Part shown: positions 15,320-24,311 of the stretch, piece after piece | How positions within the stretch are numbered: position 1 is the stretch's first letter | How the letters are laid out: each line of letters opens with the position of its first letter | Assembly: GCA_963765785.1 (NCBI GenBank) | Contig: CAVXXW010000012.1 | Span: 1-64,000 of the forward strand | Source: AC-32 sp963765785 | GTDB taxonomy: Bacteria > Actinomycetota > Thermoleophilia > Gaiellales > Gaiellaceae | DNA length: 64,000 nucleotides | Reading direction: 5' to 3' | Notes under the pieces: generated by a model | What the model was told of the DNA's origin: nothing | Database searches by the model: none | The model's input: only the letters and a program-made list of their open reading frames with translations | Translations under genes and position numbers: made by a program

Positions 15320-16621
15320 ATGCACGTGAAACGACTTCGCCGCCTGGTCGCGGTGGGCGCGCTCGCGCTCCTCGCGGCCCCGGCGGTCGCGCAGGCGAAC
15401 GAGGTGACGCACTGGAACAAGGTCGCCACAGACACGCTTGTCGTCTTCCCGGGCCCGGCCGGCGGGGCGGCGCCGGCGCTGCAGGTCGACCTGGCCATGA
15501 CGCAGGGCGCCGTGTACGACGCGGTCAACGCGATCGAGCCGCGACACCGACCGTACCTGCTCGGGACGCCGTTCGTCCCGACCGCGTCGAAGGACGCCGC
15601 GGCGGCGGGGGCTGCGTACCGGGTGCTGTCGAACATCGTCTCGACCGTGCCCGCGTCGATCGCGTTCCCGAACCGGGTGGCGCTGCTGACGAGCCTGTCG
15701 AACGAGTACGCGGCGTCGCTCGCCGCGGTGCCCAACGGGGCCTCCAAAGACGCAGGCGTCGCGGCGGGCACTGCGGCAGCGGACGCGATGCTGGCTGCAC
15801 GCGTAAACGACGGGCGCTTCGGGCCGTCGCCGTGGGTCTCGAACACGAGCCCCGGCCACTGGCAGCCGCTGTTGAACGCCGATGGCTCGCTGCAGCTCGA
15901 CCCGACGGCCTGGGTCGCGAACGTGAAGCCGTTCCTGCTCCACAAGGCGTCGCAGTTCCGCACCGATGGGCCGCAGTCGCTCGGCAGCACGGCGTACGCG
16001 GTCGACGTGAACGAGACGAAGGCGCTCGGCTCGGTCACGAGCTCTGTGCGCTCGGCCGAGCAGACGCACAACGCGATCTTCTGGCAGACGGCCGGCGGGC
16101 CCGGGCTGCTTTGGAACGGCGCCGCGCGCGGGCTGGCTGACGAGCGCGCACTGGACCTGGGCGACAGCGCGCTGCTCTACGCGATGCTGAACCTCGCCTC
16201 GGCGGACGCTGCGATCAACGTCTGGAACGACAAGTACCACTTCGACTTCTGGCGGCCGTGGCAGGCCATCCGCGGAGCCGACCTCGACGGGAACCCGGCG
16301 ACCACGGCCGACCCGACGTGGGCTGCGCTGATCACCGCGCCGTACCCGGAGCACCCGTCCGGCCACATCGGCCTGGACAGTGCGGCCCTCGAGGCGCTGC
16401 GCACGTTCTTCGGGACCAACAAGCTCACGCTGAACGTGACGAGCAGCCGCTTCCCGGGCGAGACGCGGACGTTCACGAAGATCCAGCAGCCGCTGAAGGA
16501 GCTGGTCGAGGCGCGCATCTGGGCCGGCCTCCACTTCCGCACGGCGGACGAGCAGGCGAAGAAGCTCGGCCGGCAGGTCGCCCGCTACATGGTGAAGCAC
16601 TACTTCCAGCCCTTGCACTGA
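15320..16621 (+). CDS. Secreted vanadium-dependent haloperoxidase / PAP2-like protein
   Basis: 433 residues with a signal peptide (LVAVGALALLAAPAVAQA). The helical body and the metal-pocket motifs fit bacterial vanadium haloperoxidase-type proteins: DFWRPWQAIR, PYPEHPSGH (His ~349) and ARIWAGLHFRTAD (His ~405, the position that would bind vanadate). Family members oxidise halides with peroxide or act as acid phosphatases; which one cannot be told here. ATG 15320 follows GAAGGGGG. The divergent LuxR gene and the dyad at 15243 suggest shared control. A strong hairpin follows the stop. Confidence 0.87.
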   Translation: MHVKRLRRLVAVGALALLAAPAVAQANEVTHWNKVATDTLVVFPGPAGGAAPALQVDLAMTQGAVYDAVNAIEPRHRPYLLGTPFVPTASKDAAAAGAAYRVLSNIVSTVPASIAFPNRVALLTSLSNEYAASLAAVPNGASKDAGVAAGTAAADAMLAARVNDGRFGPSPWVSNTSPGHWQPLLNADGSLQLDPTAWVANVKPFLLHKASQFRTDGPQSLGSTAYAVDVNETKALGSVTSSVRSAEQTHNAIFWQTAGGPGLLWNGAARGLADERALDLGDSALLYAMLNLASADAAINVWNDKYHFDFWRPWQAIRGADLDGNPATTADPTWAALITAPYPEHPSGHIGLDSAALEALRTFFGTNKLTLNVTSSRFPGETRTFTKIQQPLKELVEARIWAGLHFRTADEQAKKLGRQVARYMVKHYFQPLH

Positions 16622-16624
16622 CAG

Positions 16625-16663
16625 CGCCCCAGGGCGGCCGTCGCCTGGCGGCCGCCCTGGGCG
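16625..16663 (+). terminator. Hairpin terminator after the haloperoxidase gene
   Basis: CGCCCCAGGGCGGCCG and CGGCCGCCCTGGGCG pair with a single bulged C over an eight-base loop, four bases after the stop at 16621. Confidence 0.8.
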
Positions 16664-16675
16664 TAGCCTTGACCC

Positions 16676-17167
16676 GTGGACGGCGAGCACTGGACGGGGC
16701 TCGCGCTCTCGCAGCCGACTCGGAAGCGGGAGTGGCAGCTGCGCCACGGCGACGACGTGGTCGCCGAGCTGCAGCTGCCGGCGCTCAGGCGCGGCGGCCG
16801 CGGCAGCGTCGGCGGGCGCGAGGTCGAGATCCGCTCGAGCGGCGTGCTCCGAACCGAGCACATGGTGGTCGACGCGGCGACGGGCGAGGAGCTTGCCCGC
16901 GTTCGCAGAAGCTCCGTCGAGCTGGGCGGCCTCGAGCATGCCCAGTGGAAGTCCCTCGGCCGCAAGGAGGGCTACGGCTTCGTCGGCCAGGACGGGGAAC
17001 CGTGGCTGCGCGGCATAGTCTCCTCCGGAACCTTCCGGACGACCGGCCAGATCGAGCTCGCGCCAGGGCGCGACGCCGCCCTCGCCGCCCTGCTCGCTGC
17101 GTACCTGCTGATCCGGAAGGCGGAGCAGGCGGCCGGCGCCTCCGGAGCGGTGGTCGCGGCCACATAG
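16676..17167 (+). CDS. Unknown small protein, beta-rich (LURP-like character)
   Basis: 163 residues from GTG 16676, only 13 bases after the preceding hairpin. It alternates short strands and charged turns (KREWQLRHGDDVVAELQLPA, VEIRSSGVLRTEHMVVD, AQWKSLGRKEGYGFVGQDGE) and ends with a hydrophobic helix (DAALAALLAAYLLIRKAEQA). This strand-rich layout recalls tubby/LURP-like barrels, but I could not confirm it. No signal peptide. Function unknown. Confidence 0.65.
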   Translation: MDGEHWTGLALSQPTRKREWQLRHGDDVVAELQLPALRRGGRGSVGGREVEIRSSGVLRTEHMVVDAATGEELARVRRSSVELGGLEHAQWKSLGRKEGYGFVGQDGEPWLRGIVSSGTFRTTGQIELAPGRDAALAALLAAYLLIRKAEQAAGASGAVVAAT

Positions 17168-17175
17168 TTACCGGC

Positions 17176-17375
17176 CGGTTGCAGGCCGGTGTGGAAGTGG
17201 ACCCCTGGGTCGTGCGCGAGCGCCTGCCGGTGGTCGCGAACGGCGACTTCCACCGTCCCGAGCACCTCGCAACCTGGAAGACGCTCCTACCCGCGGAGAA
17301 GAGCGAGGAGGCCGTACTGGACTAATCTCCGCTCCAGCCGGCCGGTCTCGCTCGCGCTCGTCGAGCCGGGGTCGC
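17176..17375 (+). pseudogene. C-terminal fragment of a PHP-domain phosphoesterase
   Basis: The text (V)EVDPWVVRERLPVVANGDFH followed by RPEHLATWKTLLPAEKSEEAV resembles the end of PHP-fold metal-dependent phosphoesterases, where xxNGDFHxPEH is a conserved metal-site segment. The frame hits a stop at 17325, while the natural continuation (LRSSRPVSLALVEPGSR) is found in a neighbouring frame. No start and no upstream PHP domain exist, since 16676-17167 is another gene. A degraded remnant. Confidence 0.65.
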
Positions 17376-17411
17376 GGTGCTCACGCGCGCAGCGTGGCGT
17401 AGAGTCGCCGC

Positions 17412-19286
17412 ATGGACTCGGCGGTCAGATCGGCCGAGAAGGTCACGCCCGAGCTGGTGCTTCGGCTCAAGCGCTTCGCCGACGTCACGCTCTCGGCGGA
17501 CGGGCAGCGGATCGCGTTCGCCGTCTCGGCCTTGTACCGCGAGAAGGGCAAGTCGATCGAGACGCACCTCTGGAGCGGCGAGGTCGACGGCGAGCTGCGC
17601 GAGGGCCCGGCCGGCTCGCTGCCGCGCTTCTCGCCCGACGTGTCGCGACTTGCCTACTCATCCGATGCCGGCCACGAGGGGCGGCTCTCGCTGTGGGTCG
17701 ACGGTGACGAGCTCGGCGAGATTCCGGGCTCGGTGGAGGACCTGCGCTGGTCGCCCGACGGGTCGCAGCTGCTCGTGCTCGCGGCCGACATCGGCGCCGA
17801 CATGGCCGGCGCGCAGTCCGCCAGGAAGATCGAAGAGGCCGGCGCGGGCGAGCAGGACCCGAAGGTGATCAAGCCCGCGCAGTTCTGGCGCCGGCTCTGG
17901 CTCGTCGACGCCGCGAGCGGCGAGACGCGCGACGTCACGCCGGAGCGGACGAACGTGTTCGAGTTCGACTGGGCCGGCGGCAAGGCGGTCGCAGTCTGCA
18001 CCGACGAGCCCTCGGAGAGTGCGTGGTACGACGCCTGGCTCGGCCTCGTCGACCTCGACGCGCGGACGGTCGAGCGCGTGCACACGCCGAAGTGGCAGCT
18101 GCAGGCGCCGGTGATCTCACCGGACGGACAGGTCGCGTGGTTAGAGGGCTTCTCGTCCGACCGCGGCACGCTCACCGGCACCGTCCACGTGCTCGGCACT
18201 GGGCCGGTCGCGCCCGAGCTGCACGCCAGCTGGGTCGAGTTCGCCGACGAGCGGACGCTGCTCGTCGCCGGCTGTCGCGAGGCCGGGTCGTTCGCAGGTC
18301 GCCTCGACCTCGACGGCTCCTACCTCGAGCTCGTCGGCGGCGACCTCACGCTCGGCAACCGCTACGCGCCGCGCTTCGCGTCGAGCGCCGACGGCTCGCG
18401 CATCGCGATGCCGCTCGAAGGCCCGGACGAGCCGGCCGAGGTCGTGCTGGTCGAGCACGGCGAGCGGCGCGCGCTCACGAGCCTCAACGCTGCGCTGAAG
18501 GACGAGCTGGCGACGGTCGAGTGGCGCGACTACCGCTGGACGTCGTCCGACGGCCTCGAGATCCAGGGCCTGCTCGCACTCCCGCGCGAGCGCGGCGACG
18601 GGCCACTGCCGCTCGTCGTCGACGTGCACGGCGGCCCGACCGGCTCGTGGACGTGGCAGTTCGCTCCGGCCTACGGCTACGCGCAGCTGTACGCGTCAGA
18701 GGGCGTCGCGACGCTGCTCCCGAACGTCCGCGGCAGCGTCGGCTGGGGGCCGGAGTTCGCCGAGGCCAACCTCGGCGATATGGGCGGCGGCGACCTGCAG
18801 GACATCCTGACCGGCATCGACGCACTCGCCGCCGACGGGATCGTCGACTCCGGCAGGGTCGGGATCAGCGGCGGCAGCTACGGCGGCTTCATGGCCTGCT
18901 GGGCGGTCACGCAGAGCGACCGCTTCGCGTGCGCGCTGCCGTTTGCGGTCGTGACCGACTGGATCAGCTTCCACTTCACGACCAACATCGGCCAGTTCGA
19001 CCGGCTCTACCTGCAGGCCGACCCGCTCGACCCGGCCGGCGAGTACACCAAGCGCTCTCCGCTCTACCACGCCGCGAAGTGCAAGACCCCGACGCTGATC
19101 GTCCACGGCGAGGACGACCTGTGCACGCCGCTCGGCCAGGCGGTCGAGTTCCACAACGCGCTCGTGGAAGCAGGCTGCGAGACCGAGCTCGTCGTCCTCC
19201 CGCGCGAGGGACACGGCTGGACCGAACGCCAGCACCACACGGACGCGTGGGACCGCGTCCGCGACTGGATCTCGCGCTACCTCTAG
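17412..19286 (+). CDS. S9-family prolyl oligopeptidase-type peptidase
   Basis: 624 residues. The N-terminal ~370 residues form a beta-propeller (LSADGQRIAFAVS, DLRWSPDGSQLLVLAAD, ISPDGQVAWL), and the C-terminal alpha/beta-hydrolase domain carries the triad: GISGGSYGGF (Ser ~489), VHGEDDLCTPLGQ (Asp ~568) and REGHGW (His ~601). VDVHGGPTGSWTW forms the oxyanion region. This is the S9C acylaminoacyl-peptidase-like architecture, which trims short peptides in the cytoplasm. No signal peptide. The stop shares CTAG with the convergent acylphosphatase gene. Confidence 0.95.
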   Translation: MDSAVRSAEKVTPELVLRLKRFADVTLSADGQRIAFAVSALYREKGKSIETHLWSGEVDGELREGPAGSLPRFSPDVSRLAYSSDAGHEGRLSLWVDGDELGEIPGSVEDLRWSPDGSQLLVLAADIGADMAGAQSARKIEEAGAGEQDPKVIKPAQFWRRLWLVDAASGETRDVTPERTNVFEFDWAGGKAVAVCTDEPSESAWYDAWLGLVDLDARTVERVHTPKWQLQAPVISPDGQVAWLEGFSSDRGTLTGTVHVLGTGPVAPELHASWVEFADERTLLVAGCREAGSFAGRLDLDGSYLELVGGDLTLGNRYAPRFASSADGSRIAMPLEGPDEPAEVVLVEHGERRALTSLNAALKDELATVEWRDYRWTSSDGLEIQGLLALPRERGDGPLPLVVDVHGGPTGSWTWQFAPAYGYAQLYASEGVATLLPNVRGSVGWGPEFAEANLGDMGGGDLQDILTGIDALAADGIVDSGRVGISGGSYGGFMACWAVTQSDRFACALPFAVVTDWISFHFTTNIGQFDRLYLQADPLDPAGEYTKRSPLYHAAKCKTPTLIVHGEDDLCTPLGQAVEFHNALVEAGCETELVVLPREGHGWTERQHHTDAWDRVRDWISRYL

Positions 19287-19549
19287 CGGGTCGCGAACCC
19301 GCGCAGGCCCTCCGGCTGCTCCTCCGAGACGTCGACCCGGTAGACGACGGCCCCGCGCGGGCCCTCTTCGCACCAGCGCACGAGCGACGCGACCGCTTCG
19401 GGATCGCCCTCGAGCAGGACCTCGACGGTTCCGTCCGGCCGGTTCACGGCCGAGCCCGCAACGCCGCGCGACTGGGCCTGACGCGCGAGCGAGTAGCGAA
19501 AGCCGACACCCTGGACGCGGCCATGGACGAGCAGTCGGCGCCGGATCAT
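19283..19549 (-). CDS. acyP: Acylphosphatase
   Basis: 88 residues, the usual family length when started at ATG 19549. The signature VHGRVQGVGFRYSLARQAQS carries the catalytic Arg in the GxVQGVxFR phosphate loop. The catalytic Asn is in GSAVNRPDGTVEVLLEGD. It hydrolyses carboxyl-phosphate bonds of acyl phosphates in the cytoplasm. A 12-residue longer start (19585) is possible but lacks family support. Its stop overlaps that of the S9 peptidase. Confidence 0.95.
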   Translation of the reverse strand: MIRRRLLVHGRVQGVGFRYSLARQAQSRGVAGSAVNRPDGTVEVLLEGDPEAVASLVRWCEEGPRGAVVYRVDVSEEQPEGLRGFATR

Positions 19550-19564
19550 CGGGCCGGAGAGTAG

Positions 19565-19598
19565 CCGGGGCCCGTCGCCGACCAACGGCGGGCCCCGG
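19565..19598 (-). terminator. Hairpin terminator
   Basis: CCGGGGCCCG and CGGGCCCCGG are perfect arms, extended by CGCC/GGCG. It lies just past the stop (19607) of the propeller gene on the minus strand and before the acylphosphatase start. Confidence 0.7.
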
Positions 19599-19606
19599 TC
19601 GGCGGA

Positions 19607-20743
19607 TCAGGAAGCGGCGATTCCCTCGAGCCCGGCCGGGAGCCCGGTGACGCTCCCGATCGAGATGAGCGAGCCGTCGGCCTGCACGGCGTACTCCTCG
19701 ACCGTGCCGGCGATGCCCGTCTCCGCGTAGAGGAAGCCGTCGCTCGCGGCCAGGTCGATCGGCCCCGCCGGAGTGGCGGCCGCAACGGCGTTCAGCAGCA
19801 CGGGCTGCCCGTTCGGCGCGAGCCAGAACGAGCTGAGCGTGTTGCTGCCGGTGTTCGAGACGAAGTAGTACGGCCCGACGCGCTGGATCCAGCACAGCGC
19901 CGCCTGGCCGTCGCTCGCCGACTGCGGGCCGGTGAGCGTGCCGTCGTTCTGCAGGCGGTAGGTGGTCACCGAGCTCGCGCCCGCTTCGCCCGCGACAAGG
20001 CGGCCGAACGGGCTGAAGGTGAACGCGAACGGAACCGGCGTCGCGCTCGCGTTCACGACGGGCGCCGCGGAGAGCCGGCCGTCGGGCCGGAGGGCGAAGA
20101 CGTCGATCGAGCTCGTGCTCGCCTTGGTGGTCACGAGCAGCTGCCGGCCGTCCGGCGAGAAGCCGACCTGGCCGGGCGCGGTCAAGAAGTTCGGCGGGTT
20201 CGCGTTCGCGAGCCCGAGCGACCGCACCGAGCCCGGGATCGGGATCAACGCGCCGTGGTCAAGCCGGAAGCCGGCGACGCTGCCCGAGCCGCCGGAGTTC
20301 AGCACGTAGACGAGGCCGTCGTCGATCGCGACGCTCGCCGGGAACTGCCCGCCCGACGGGACGACGTCGACCAGCCGGAGCCGGTCGCCGTGGACGCGGA
20401 ACGCCGAGACGGTGCCGCTGCCCGCGTTGACGGCGACGAGCGCATGCTCGCCGGCGTCGTAGGCGAGCGAGCCCTGCGAGGCGAGGTGGTCGGATTCCGC
20501 GCCGGGCGCGGCCGCGCCGCCGGCGCCGCCGGTTGCATACGTGCCGGCCTGGGTCAGCGTGCCGTCGTGGGCGCGGTCGAAGACGACGATCGCGTTCTCA
20601 CCCGGTTGGTTCGTCTGGACGAACACGACCTTGCGTCCGTGCCCGTGGTGATGGTCGTGCCGGGCCGACGCGAGCGCCGACTGCGCCCCGACCAGGGCGA
20701 AGGCGAGCGCCGCGAGCAGCGCGGCGAGAACTGGACGGTGCAT
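19607..20743 (-). CDS. Secreted lactonase-family beta-propeller protein
   Basis: 378 residues: signal peptide (VLAALLAALAFALVGAQSALA), a histidine-rich segment just after it (RHDHHHGHGRK), then seven-bladed-propeller repeats of the 6-phosphogluconolactonase-like type (NAIVVFDRAHDGTLTQAGTY, VSAFRVHGDRLRLVDVVPSG, IDVFALRPDGRLSAAPVV, VGFSPDGRQLLVTT). Exported, so a sugar-phosphate lactonase role in central metabolism is unlikely. The His cluster may bind metal. ATG 20743 follows AAGGAGGAGCTC. Divergent from the response regulator at 20878. Confidence 0.88.
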   Translation of the reverse strand: MHRPVLAALLAALAFALVGAQSALASARHDHHHGHGRKVVFVQTNQPGENAIVVFDRAHDGTLTQAGTYATGGAGGAAAPGAESDHLASQGSLAYDAGEHALVAVNAGSGTVSAFRVHGDRLRLVDVVPSGGQFPASVAIDDGLVYVLNSGGSGSVAGFRLDHGALIPIPGSVRSLGLANANPPNFLTAPGQVGFSPDGRQLLVTTKASTSSIDVFALRPDGRLSAAPVVNASATPVPFAFTFSPFGRLVAGEAGASSVTTYRLQNDGTLTGPQSASDGQAALCWIQRVGPYYFVSNTGSNTLSSFWLAPNGQPVLLNAVAAATPAGPIDLAASDGFLYAETGIAGTVEEYAVQADGSLISIGSVTGLPAGLEGIAAS

Positions 20744-20877
20744 GAGCTCCTCCTTGTGGACGGCCGTCACGCTAGGAGCGAGCCGGCCCAGGCGCCCTTA
20801 CGTTTTTGCGAACTCGCGCTGGACGATTTAAGGAACGCGTAACGGGCGCCGCGTCCGTTGGACAGCAGAGTGTGGGC

Positions 20878-21558
20878 GTGACCACCGTTCTCGTTGTCGA
20901 CGACGAGCCGCTCGTGAGGGACGTCGTCGCGCGATACCTCGAGCACGACGGGCATCGCGTCATCAGCGCGGGCGACGGCGACAGCGCCCGCGAGCTGATC
21001 GAGCGCGAGTCCCCGAGCCTCGTGCTCCTCGACGTGATGCTCCCGGGCACAAGCGACGGGCTCGACCTCTGCCGCTGGATCCGCTCGAGCTCCGAGCTGC
21101 CGGTGATCCTGCTGACCGCGCGGGTCGAGGAGGCCGACCGCATCGTCGGGCTCGAGCTCGGCGCCGACGACTACGTGACGAAGCCGTTCTCGCCGCGGGA
21201 GCTCGCGACGCGCGTGCGGACGGTGCTCCGCCGCGCACGGCCCGCCGCGCCGCCGCGCGAGCGGATCGCGCTCGGCCCGCTCGAGCTCGACGCGGCGAGG
21301 CACGAAGCGCGTCGCGACGGCGAGCCGCTGAGCCTGACCGCGAAGGAGTTCGACCTGCTCTGGTTTCTCGCCTCGAACCCGAACTGCGTCTTCTCTCGCG
21401 ACCAGCTGATGCACCGCGTCTGGGGCTACTCGGCCGCGCTCGACACGGGCACGGTCACTGTCCACGTGCGCCGACTGCGCGAGAAGCTCGAGCCCGACCC
21501 GTCGCACCCGCAGCTGCTCGAGACCGTGTGGGGCGTCGGCTACCGGTTGCGCGGATGA
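20878..21558 (+). CDS. OmpR-family response regulator
   Basis: 226 residues. The receiver domain (TVLVVDDEPLVRDVVARYL) has phospho-acceptor Asp in LVLLDVMLPG, Thr in VILLTARVEE and Lys in YVTKPFSPREL. The winged-helix DNA-binding domain is SLTAKEFDLLWFLASNP ... GYSAALDTGTVTVHVRRLRE, ending WGVGYRLRG. GTG 20878 is the likeliest start (GTG 20872 is two codons earlier). It overlaps the histidine kinase start by four bases (ATGA), so the two form a translationally coupled pair. Confidence 0.95.
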   Translation: MTTVLVVDDEPLVRDVVARYLEHDGHRVISAGDGDSARELIERESPSLVLLDVMLPGTSDGLDLCRWIRSSSELPVILLTARVEEADRIVGLELGADDYVTKPFSPRELATRVRTVLRRARPAAPPRERIALGPLELDAARHEARRDGEPLSLTAKEFDLLWFLASNPNCVFSRDQLMHRVWGYSAALDTGTVTVHVRRLREKLEPDPSHPQLLETVWGVGYRLRG

Positions 21559-22544
21559 GCATCCGCCTGCAGCTCACGCTGCTCACGCTCGCCGCCGTCT
21601 GCCTTCCGCTCGCGGCCGTGGTCGGCTTCGGCCTGGTGATGCTCGGCGTGCACGACGACGGGAAGCTCGTGGCGGTCGCCCTCGCCTCGATGCTCGTCGC
21701 GCTGGTGGGCGCACTCGTCGTCGGACGCCAGATCCTGCGGCCGCTGGACGGGCTGCGCTCGGCCTCCGCGCGCCTAGCGGCCGGCGACCTCAGCGCCCGC
21801 GCCTCGGAGTCGGGCCCGCGCGAGCTGCACGAGCTCGGCGCGGCGTTCAACGAGATGGCGTCGAACCTCGAGCACCTCTTCGACGCGCGCCGCGAGCTCG
21901 TCGCCTGGGCGAGCCACGATCTGCGCACCCCGCTCGCCTCCCTGCGGGCGATGGTCGAGGCGCTCGAGGACGGCCTTGCGGAGCCCGCCGACTACCTGCC
22001 GGCGATCAGGGCGCAGACGGAGCTCCTCTCCGGTCTCGTGGAAGACCTCTTCGAGCTGGCGCGGATCGACTCGGGCGCCCTCGCGCTCGAGCTGCGCGAC
22101 GCGTCGCTCGCCGAGCTCGTGGCCTCGTGCGTCGACGCGCTCGAGGCCGACGCGCACGCACGGGGCGTGCGGCTCGAGTCGCGTGTCGGGGCCGACACCG
22201 TCGTCTCGGTCGCGCCGGACAAGGTGCAGCGGGTACTGCTCAACCTCGTCGCGAACGCCGTCCGCCACACGCAGCCGCACGGCTCGGTGGCCGTCGTCGT
22301 CGAGCCGGGCTCGGACCACGTCGTCGTCGCGGTCGAGGACGACGGCGACGGGCTGGCGCCGGGTGCGTCCGAGCGGATGTTCGAGCGCTTCTGGCGCGAC
22401 GACGGCTCCCGGACACGGGCGAGCGGCGGCGCCGGGCTCGGGCTCGCGATCGCGCAAGGGCTCGTCCATGCGCACGGCGGCACGATCTGGGCCGAGAACC
22501 GCGACGGAGGCGGCGCCCGCGTCGCCTTCACGCTGCCCCTCTAG
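21555..22544 (+). CDS. Sensor histidine kinase
   Basis: 329 residues. Two N-terminal membrane helices (LTLLTLAAVCLPLAAVVGFG; VAVALASMLVALVGALVVG) have almost no extracellular loop between them, suggesting intramembrane or cytoplasmic sensing. Then HAMP (RPLDGLRSASARLAAGDL), HisKA with the phospho-His in WASHDLRTPLASLRAM, and HATPase motifs: N-box NLVANAVRHT, G1 VEDDGDGLAP, F-box FERFWRD, G2 GGAGLGLAIAQGL. Partner of the preceding regulator. Just downstream, in the opposite direction, lies an ABC exporter that may be a target. Confidence 0.95.
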   Translation: MSIRLQLTLLTLAAVCLPLAAVVGFGLVMLGVHDDGKLVAVALASMLVALVGALVVGRQILRPLDGLRSASARLAAGDLSARASESGPRELHELGAAFNEMASNLEHLFDARRELVAWASHDLRTPLASLRAMVEALEDGLAEPADYLPAIRAQTELLSGLVEDLFELARIDSGALALELRDASLAELVASCVDALEADAHARGVRLESRVGADTVVSVAPDKVQRVLLNLVANAVRHTQPHGSVAVVVEPGSDHVVVAVEDDGDGLAPGASERMFERFWRDDGSRTRASGGAGLGLAIAQGLVHAHGGTIWAENRDGGGARVAFTLPL

Positions 22545-23338
22545 GGCAGCTCCAGGTCGCGACGCTCGACGAAGAAGGCGCCTGCGGCGAGCACTGCTGC
22601 CGCCGCGGCCGCAACTACCAGCACACCCCAGCCACGCGCGCCGTTTTCCAGCGGCGACTGCCCGATCAGCCAGAACGGCGAGAGGAACCGAAGTGGGTCG
22701 AGCCAGCCCGCCAGCGCGTGCAGGCCGCCGACGAGGTACGCCGCGGCGGCGTAGCCCGCAGGGACTCCGAGCGCGAGCAGCTTGCTCGGCCACGCCGCGC
22801 CGATCGCCAGAGCGAGCCAGCCGTACAGCACGCCGAGCACGGCGACCCCGAGCAGCGCCTCGGCCAAGTGCACGAAGTCGAGCCCGAGCCCGACGATGCC
22901 GTCGAGCGCGGCCAGCGCGGCGAGCCCGACGACACAGACGAGCGCGACCTCGGCCGCGAGCGCCGCCGCCTTGGCCAGGACCGCGTTGCGCCGCCGCAGC
23001 GGGTAGGCCAGTACGAGCTCGAGCCGTCCGGTCTCCTCCTCGCCCGCGAACGTCCGCGCGCCCGACCCGATCGCCAGGGTCAGCACGAGCAGCGGCAGGA
23101 TCAGGCTGAAGAGCTCCGTGTCGAGGAAGCCTGCGCCGGTCGTGATGTCGCCGCCGATCGAGAACAGCGACTTGAGCGCCGTCGGGTACTGCTGCACGAG
23201 CTTCTCGAAGCCCGAGAAGCCCTTGATCGAGGGGTAGATCGAGGCGACGAGCACGCAATAGCCGACGATGCCGAGGCACCAGCCGACGAGCGCGCGGCGG
23301 TGGTCGAGCAGGCCGCGGCGGAGGAGCTCAGTCGCCAT
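22541..23338 (-). CDS. ABC transporter permease (ABC-2 type)
   Basis: 265 residues with six predicted membrane helices (VGWCLGIVGYCVLVASIY, LILPLLVLTLAIG, VALVCVVGLAALAALDGIVG, LLGVAVLGVLYGWLALAIG, LLALGVPAGYAAAAYLVGG, VLVVAAAAAAVLAAGAFFV). FAGEEETGRLELVLAYPLRR is the loop typical of ABC-2 antibiotic/exporter permeases. It overlaps the upstream ATPase gene by 11 bases, so they form one unit. The stop shares CTAG with the histidine kinase stop. Confidence 0.92.
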   Translation of the reverse strand: MATELLRRGLLDHRRALVGWCLGIVGYCVLVASIYPSIKGFSGFEKLVQQYPTALKSLFSIGGDITTGAGFLDTELFSLILPLLVLTLAIGSGARTFAGEEETGRLELVLAYPLRRRNAVLAKAAALAAEVALVCVVGLAALAALDGIVGLGLDFVHLAEALLGVAVLGVLYGWLALAIGAAWPSKLLALGVPAGYAAAAYLVGGLHALAGWLDPLRFLSPFWLIGQSPLENGARGWGVLVVAAAAAAVLAAGAFFVERRDLELP

Positions 23339-24236
23339 CGGGCTCCTCGTAGAACTCGAGGAAGATCTCCTCCAGGTCGGCCGGCTCCGAGACGAGGTCG
23401 ACCACGCGGTGCCGCGCCGCCTCCTTGACGATCGCGTCCAGCGCCGGCTCCGGCGCCGAGAGGCGGATGGTCGTGCCCTCGCCGCGCTCCACGCGCACGC
23501 CGTCGAGGTTCTCGAAGGCCCGCGCCTCGACCGGCTCGGCGAAGGCGATCGTCACGTGCCTGAGCGCTCGCTCGCGCAGCCGCTCGACGGAGTCGACGTC
23601 GACGAGGCGGCCGGCGCGGATGATCCCGATCCGGTGTGCCACGTGCTGGACCTCGTCGAGCGAGTGCGACGAGAGGAAGACGGTGCGGCCGTCGGCCGCG
23701 GTCTCGTGCAGCAGGTCACGGAACTCGGCCTGGAGGAGCGGGTCCAGCCCGGAGGTCGGCTCGTCGAGGATCACGAGCTGCGGCCGGTTCATGAACCCCT
23801 GCACGACGCCGACCTTCTGGCGGTTGCCCTTCGAGAGCTGACGGATCGGGCGGTCGAGCACGACGCCGAAGCGCTCGCAGAGCTCGTCGCGTAGCTTGGC
23901 GTCGACGCCGCCGCGCAGGCGCGCGAGCGAATCGAGCTGCTCCCGCGCCGTGAGCCGGTCGTAGAGACGCAGGTCGCCGGGGAGGTAGCCGACCTGCTGC
24001 CGAGCCTGCACGCCCGCGTGACGCGAGTCGAGGCCGAGCAGCGAGGCGCTGCCCTCCGTCGGGCGGATCAGGTCGAGCAGGATCCGGATCGTCGTGCTCT
24101 TGCCGGCGCCGTTCGGGCCCAGGTAGCCGAAGACCTCGCCGCGCTCGACCCGTAGGTCGAGCTCCGAGAGCGCACAGACCCGGCCACCGTAGGTCTTCGA
24201 GAGCCCGGAGGTCTCGATCGCCGGCGCAGCGGCCAC
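23328..24236 (-). CDS. ABC transporter ATP-binding protein
   Basis: 302 residues, a single nucleotide-binding domain: Walker A GYLGPNGAGKSTT, signature LSKGNRQKVGVVQ, Walker B LVILDEPTSGLDP with catalytic Glu, and H-loop LSSHSLDEVQ. The C-terminal ~85 residues (RALRHVTIAFAEP ...) match the extension typical of drug- or bacitracin-exporter ATPases. With the overlapping permease gene it forms a minimal exporter. Its ATG follows the hairpin that ends the next gene, giving an independent promoter region at 24237-24257. Confidence 0.95.
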   Translation of the reverse strand: MAAAPAIETSGLSKTYGGRVCALSELDLRVERGEVFGYLGPNGAGKSTTIRILLDLIRPTEGSASLLGLDSRHAGVQARQQVGYLPGDLRLYDRLTAREQLDSLARLRGGVDAKLRDELCERFGVVLDRPIRQLSKGNRQKVGVVQGFMNRPQLVILDEPTSGLDPLLQAEFRDLLHETAADGRTVFLSSHSLDEVQHVAHRIGIIRAGRLVDVDSVERLRERALRHVTIAFAEPVEARAFENLDGVRVERGEGTTIRLSAPEPALDAIVKEAARHRVVDLVSEPADLEEIFLEFYEEPDGD

Positions 24237-24257
24237 GGCTCGATCATACGAAGAACG

Positions 24258-24284
24258 GCGGGGCCTCCGACTCGGAGGCCCCGC
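24258..24284 (-). terminator. Hairpin terminator
   Basis: GCGGGGCCTCCGA and TCGGAGGCCCCGC are perfect 13-base arms with a one-base loop. It follows the stop (24312) of the RTX-like protein on the minus strand. Confidence 0.8.
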
Positions 24285-24311
24285 GCATGAACCGTGGTGA
24301 GGAGGGTCCCC

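Noticed and set aside
18023..19564. A 513-codon open frame overlapping the S9 peptidase gene
   Set aside because: Arg/Ala-rich shadow frame; the peptidase frame carries the full catalytic triad.
21774..23279. A 501-codon minus-strand open frame over the kinase and permease genes
   Set aside because: Overlaps two verified genes in other frames and has low-complexity composition.
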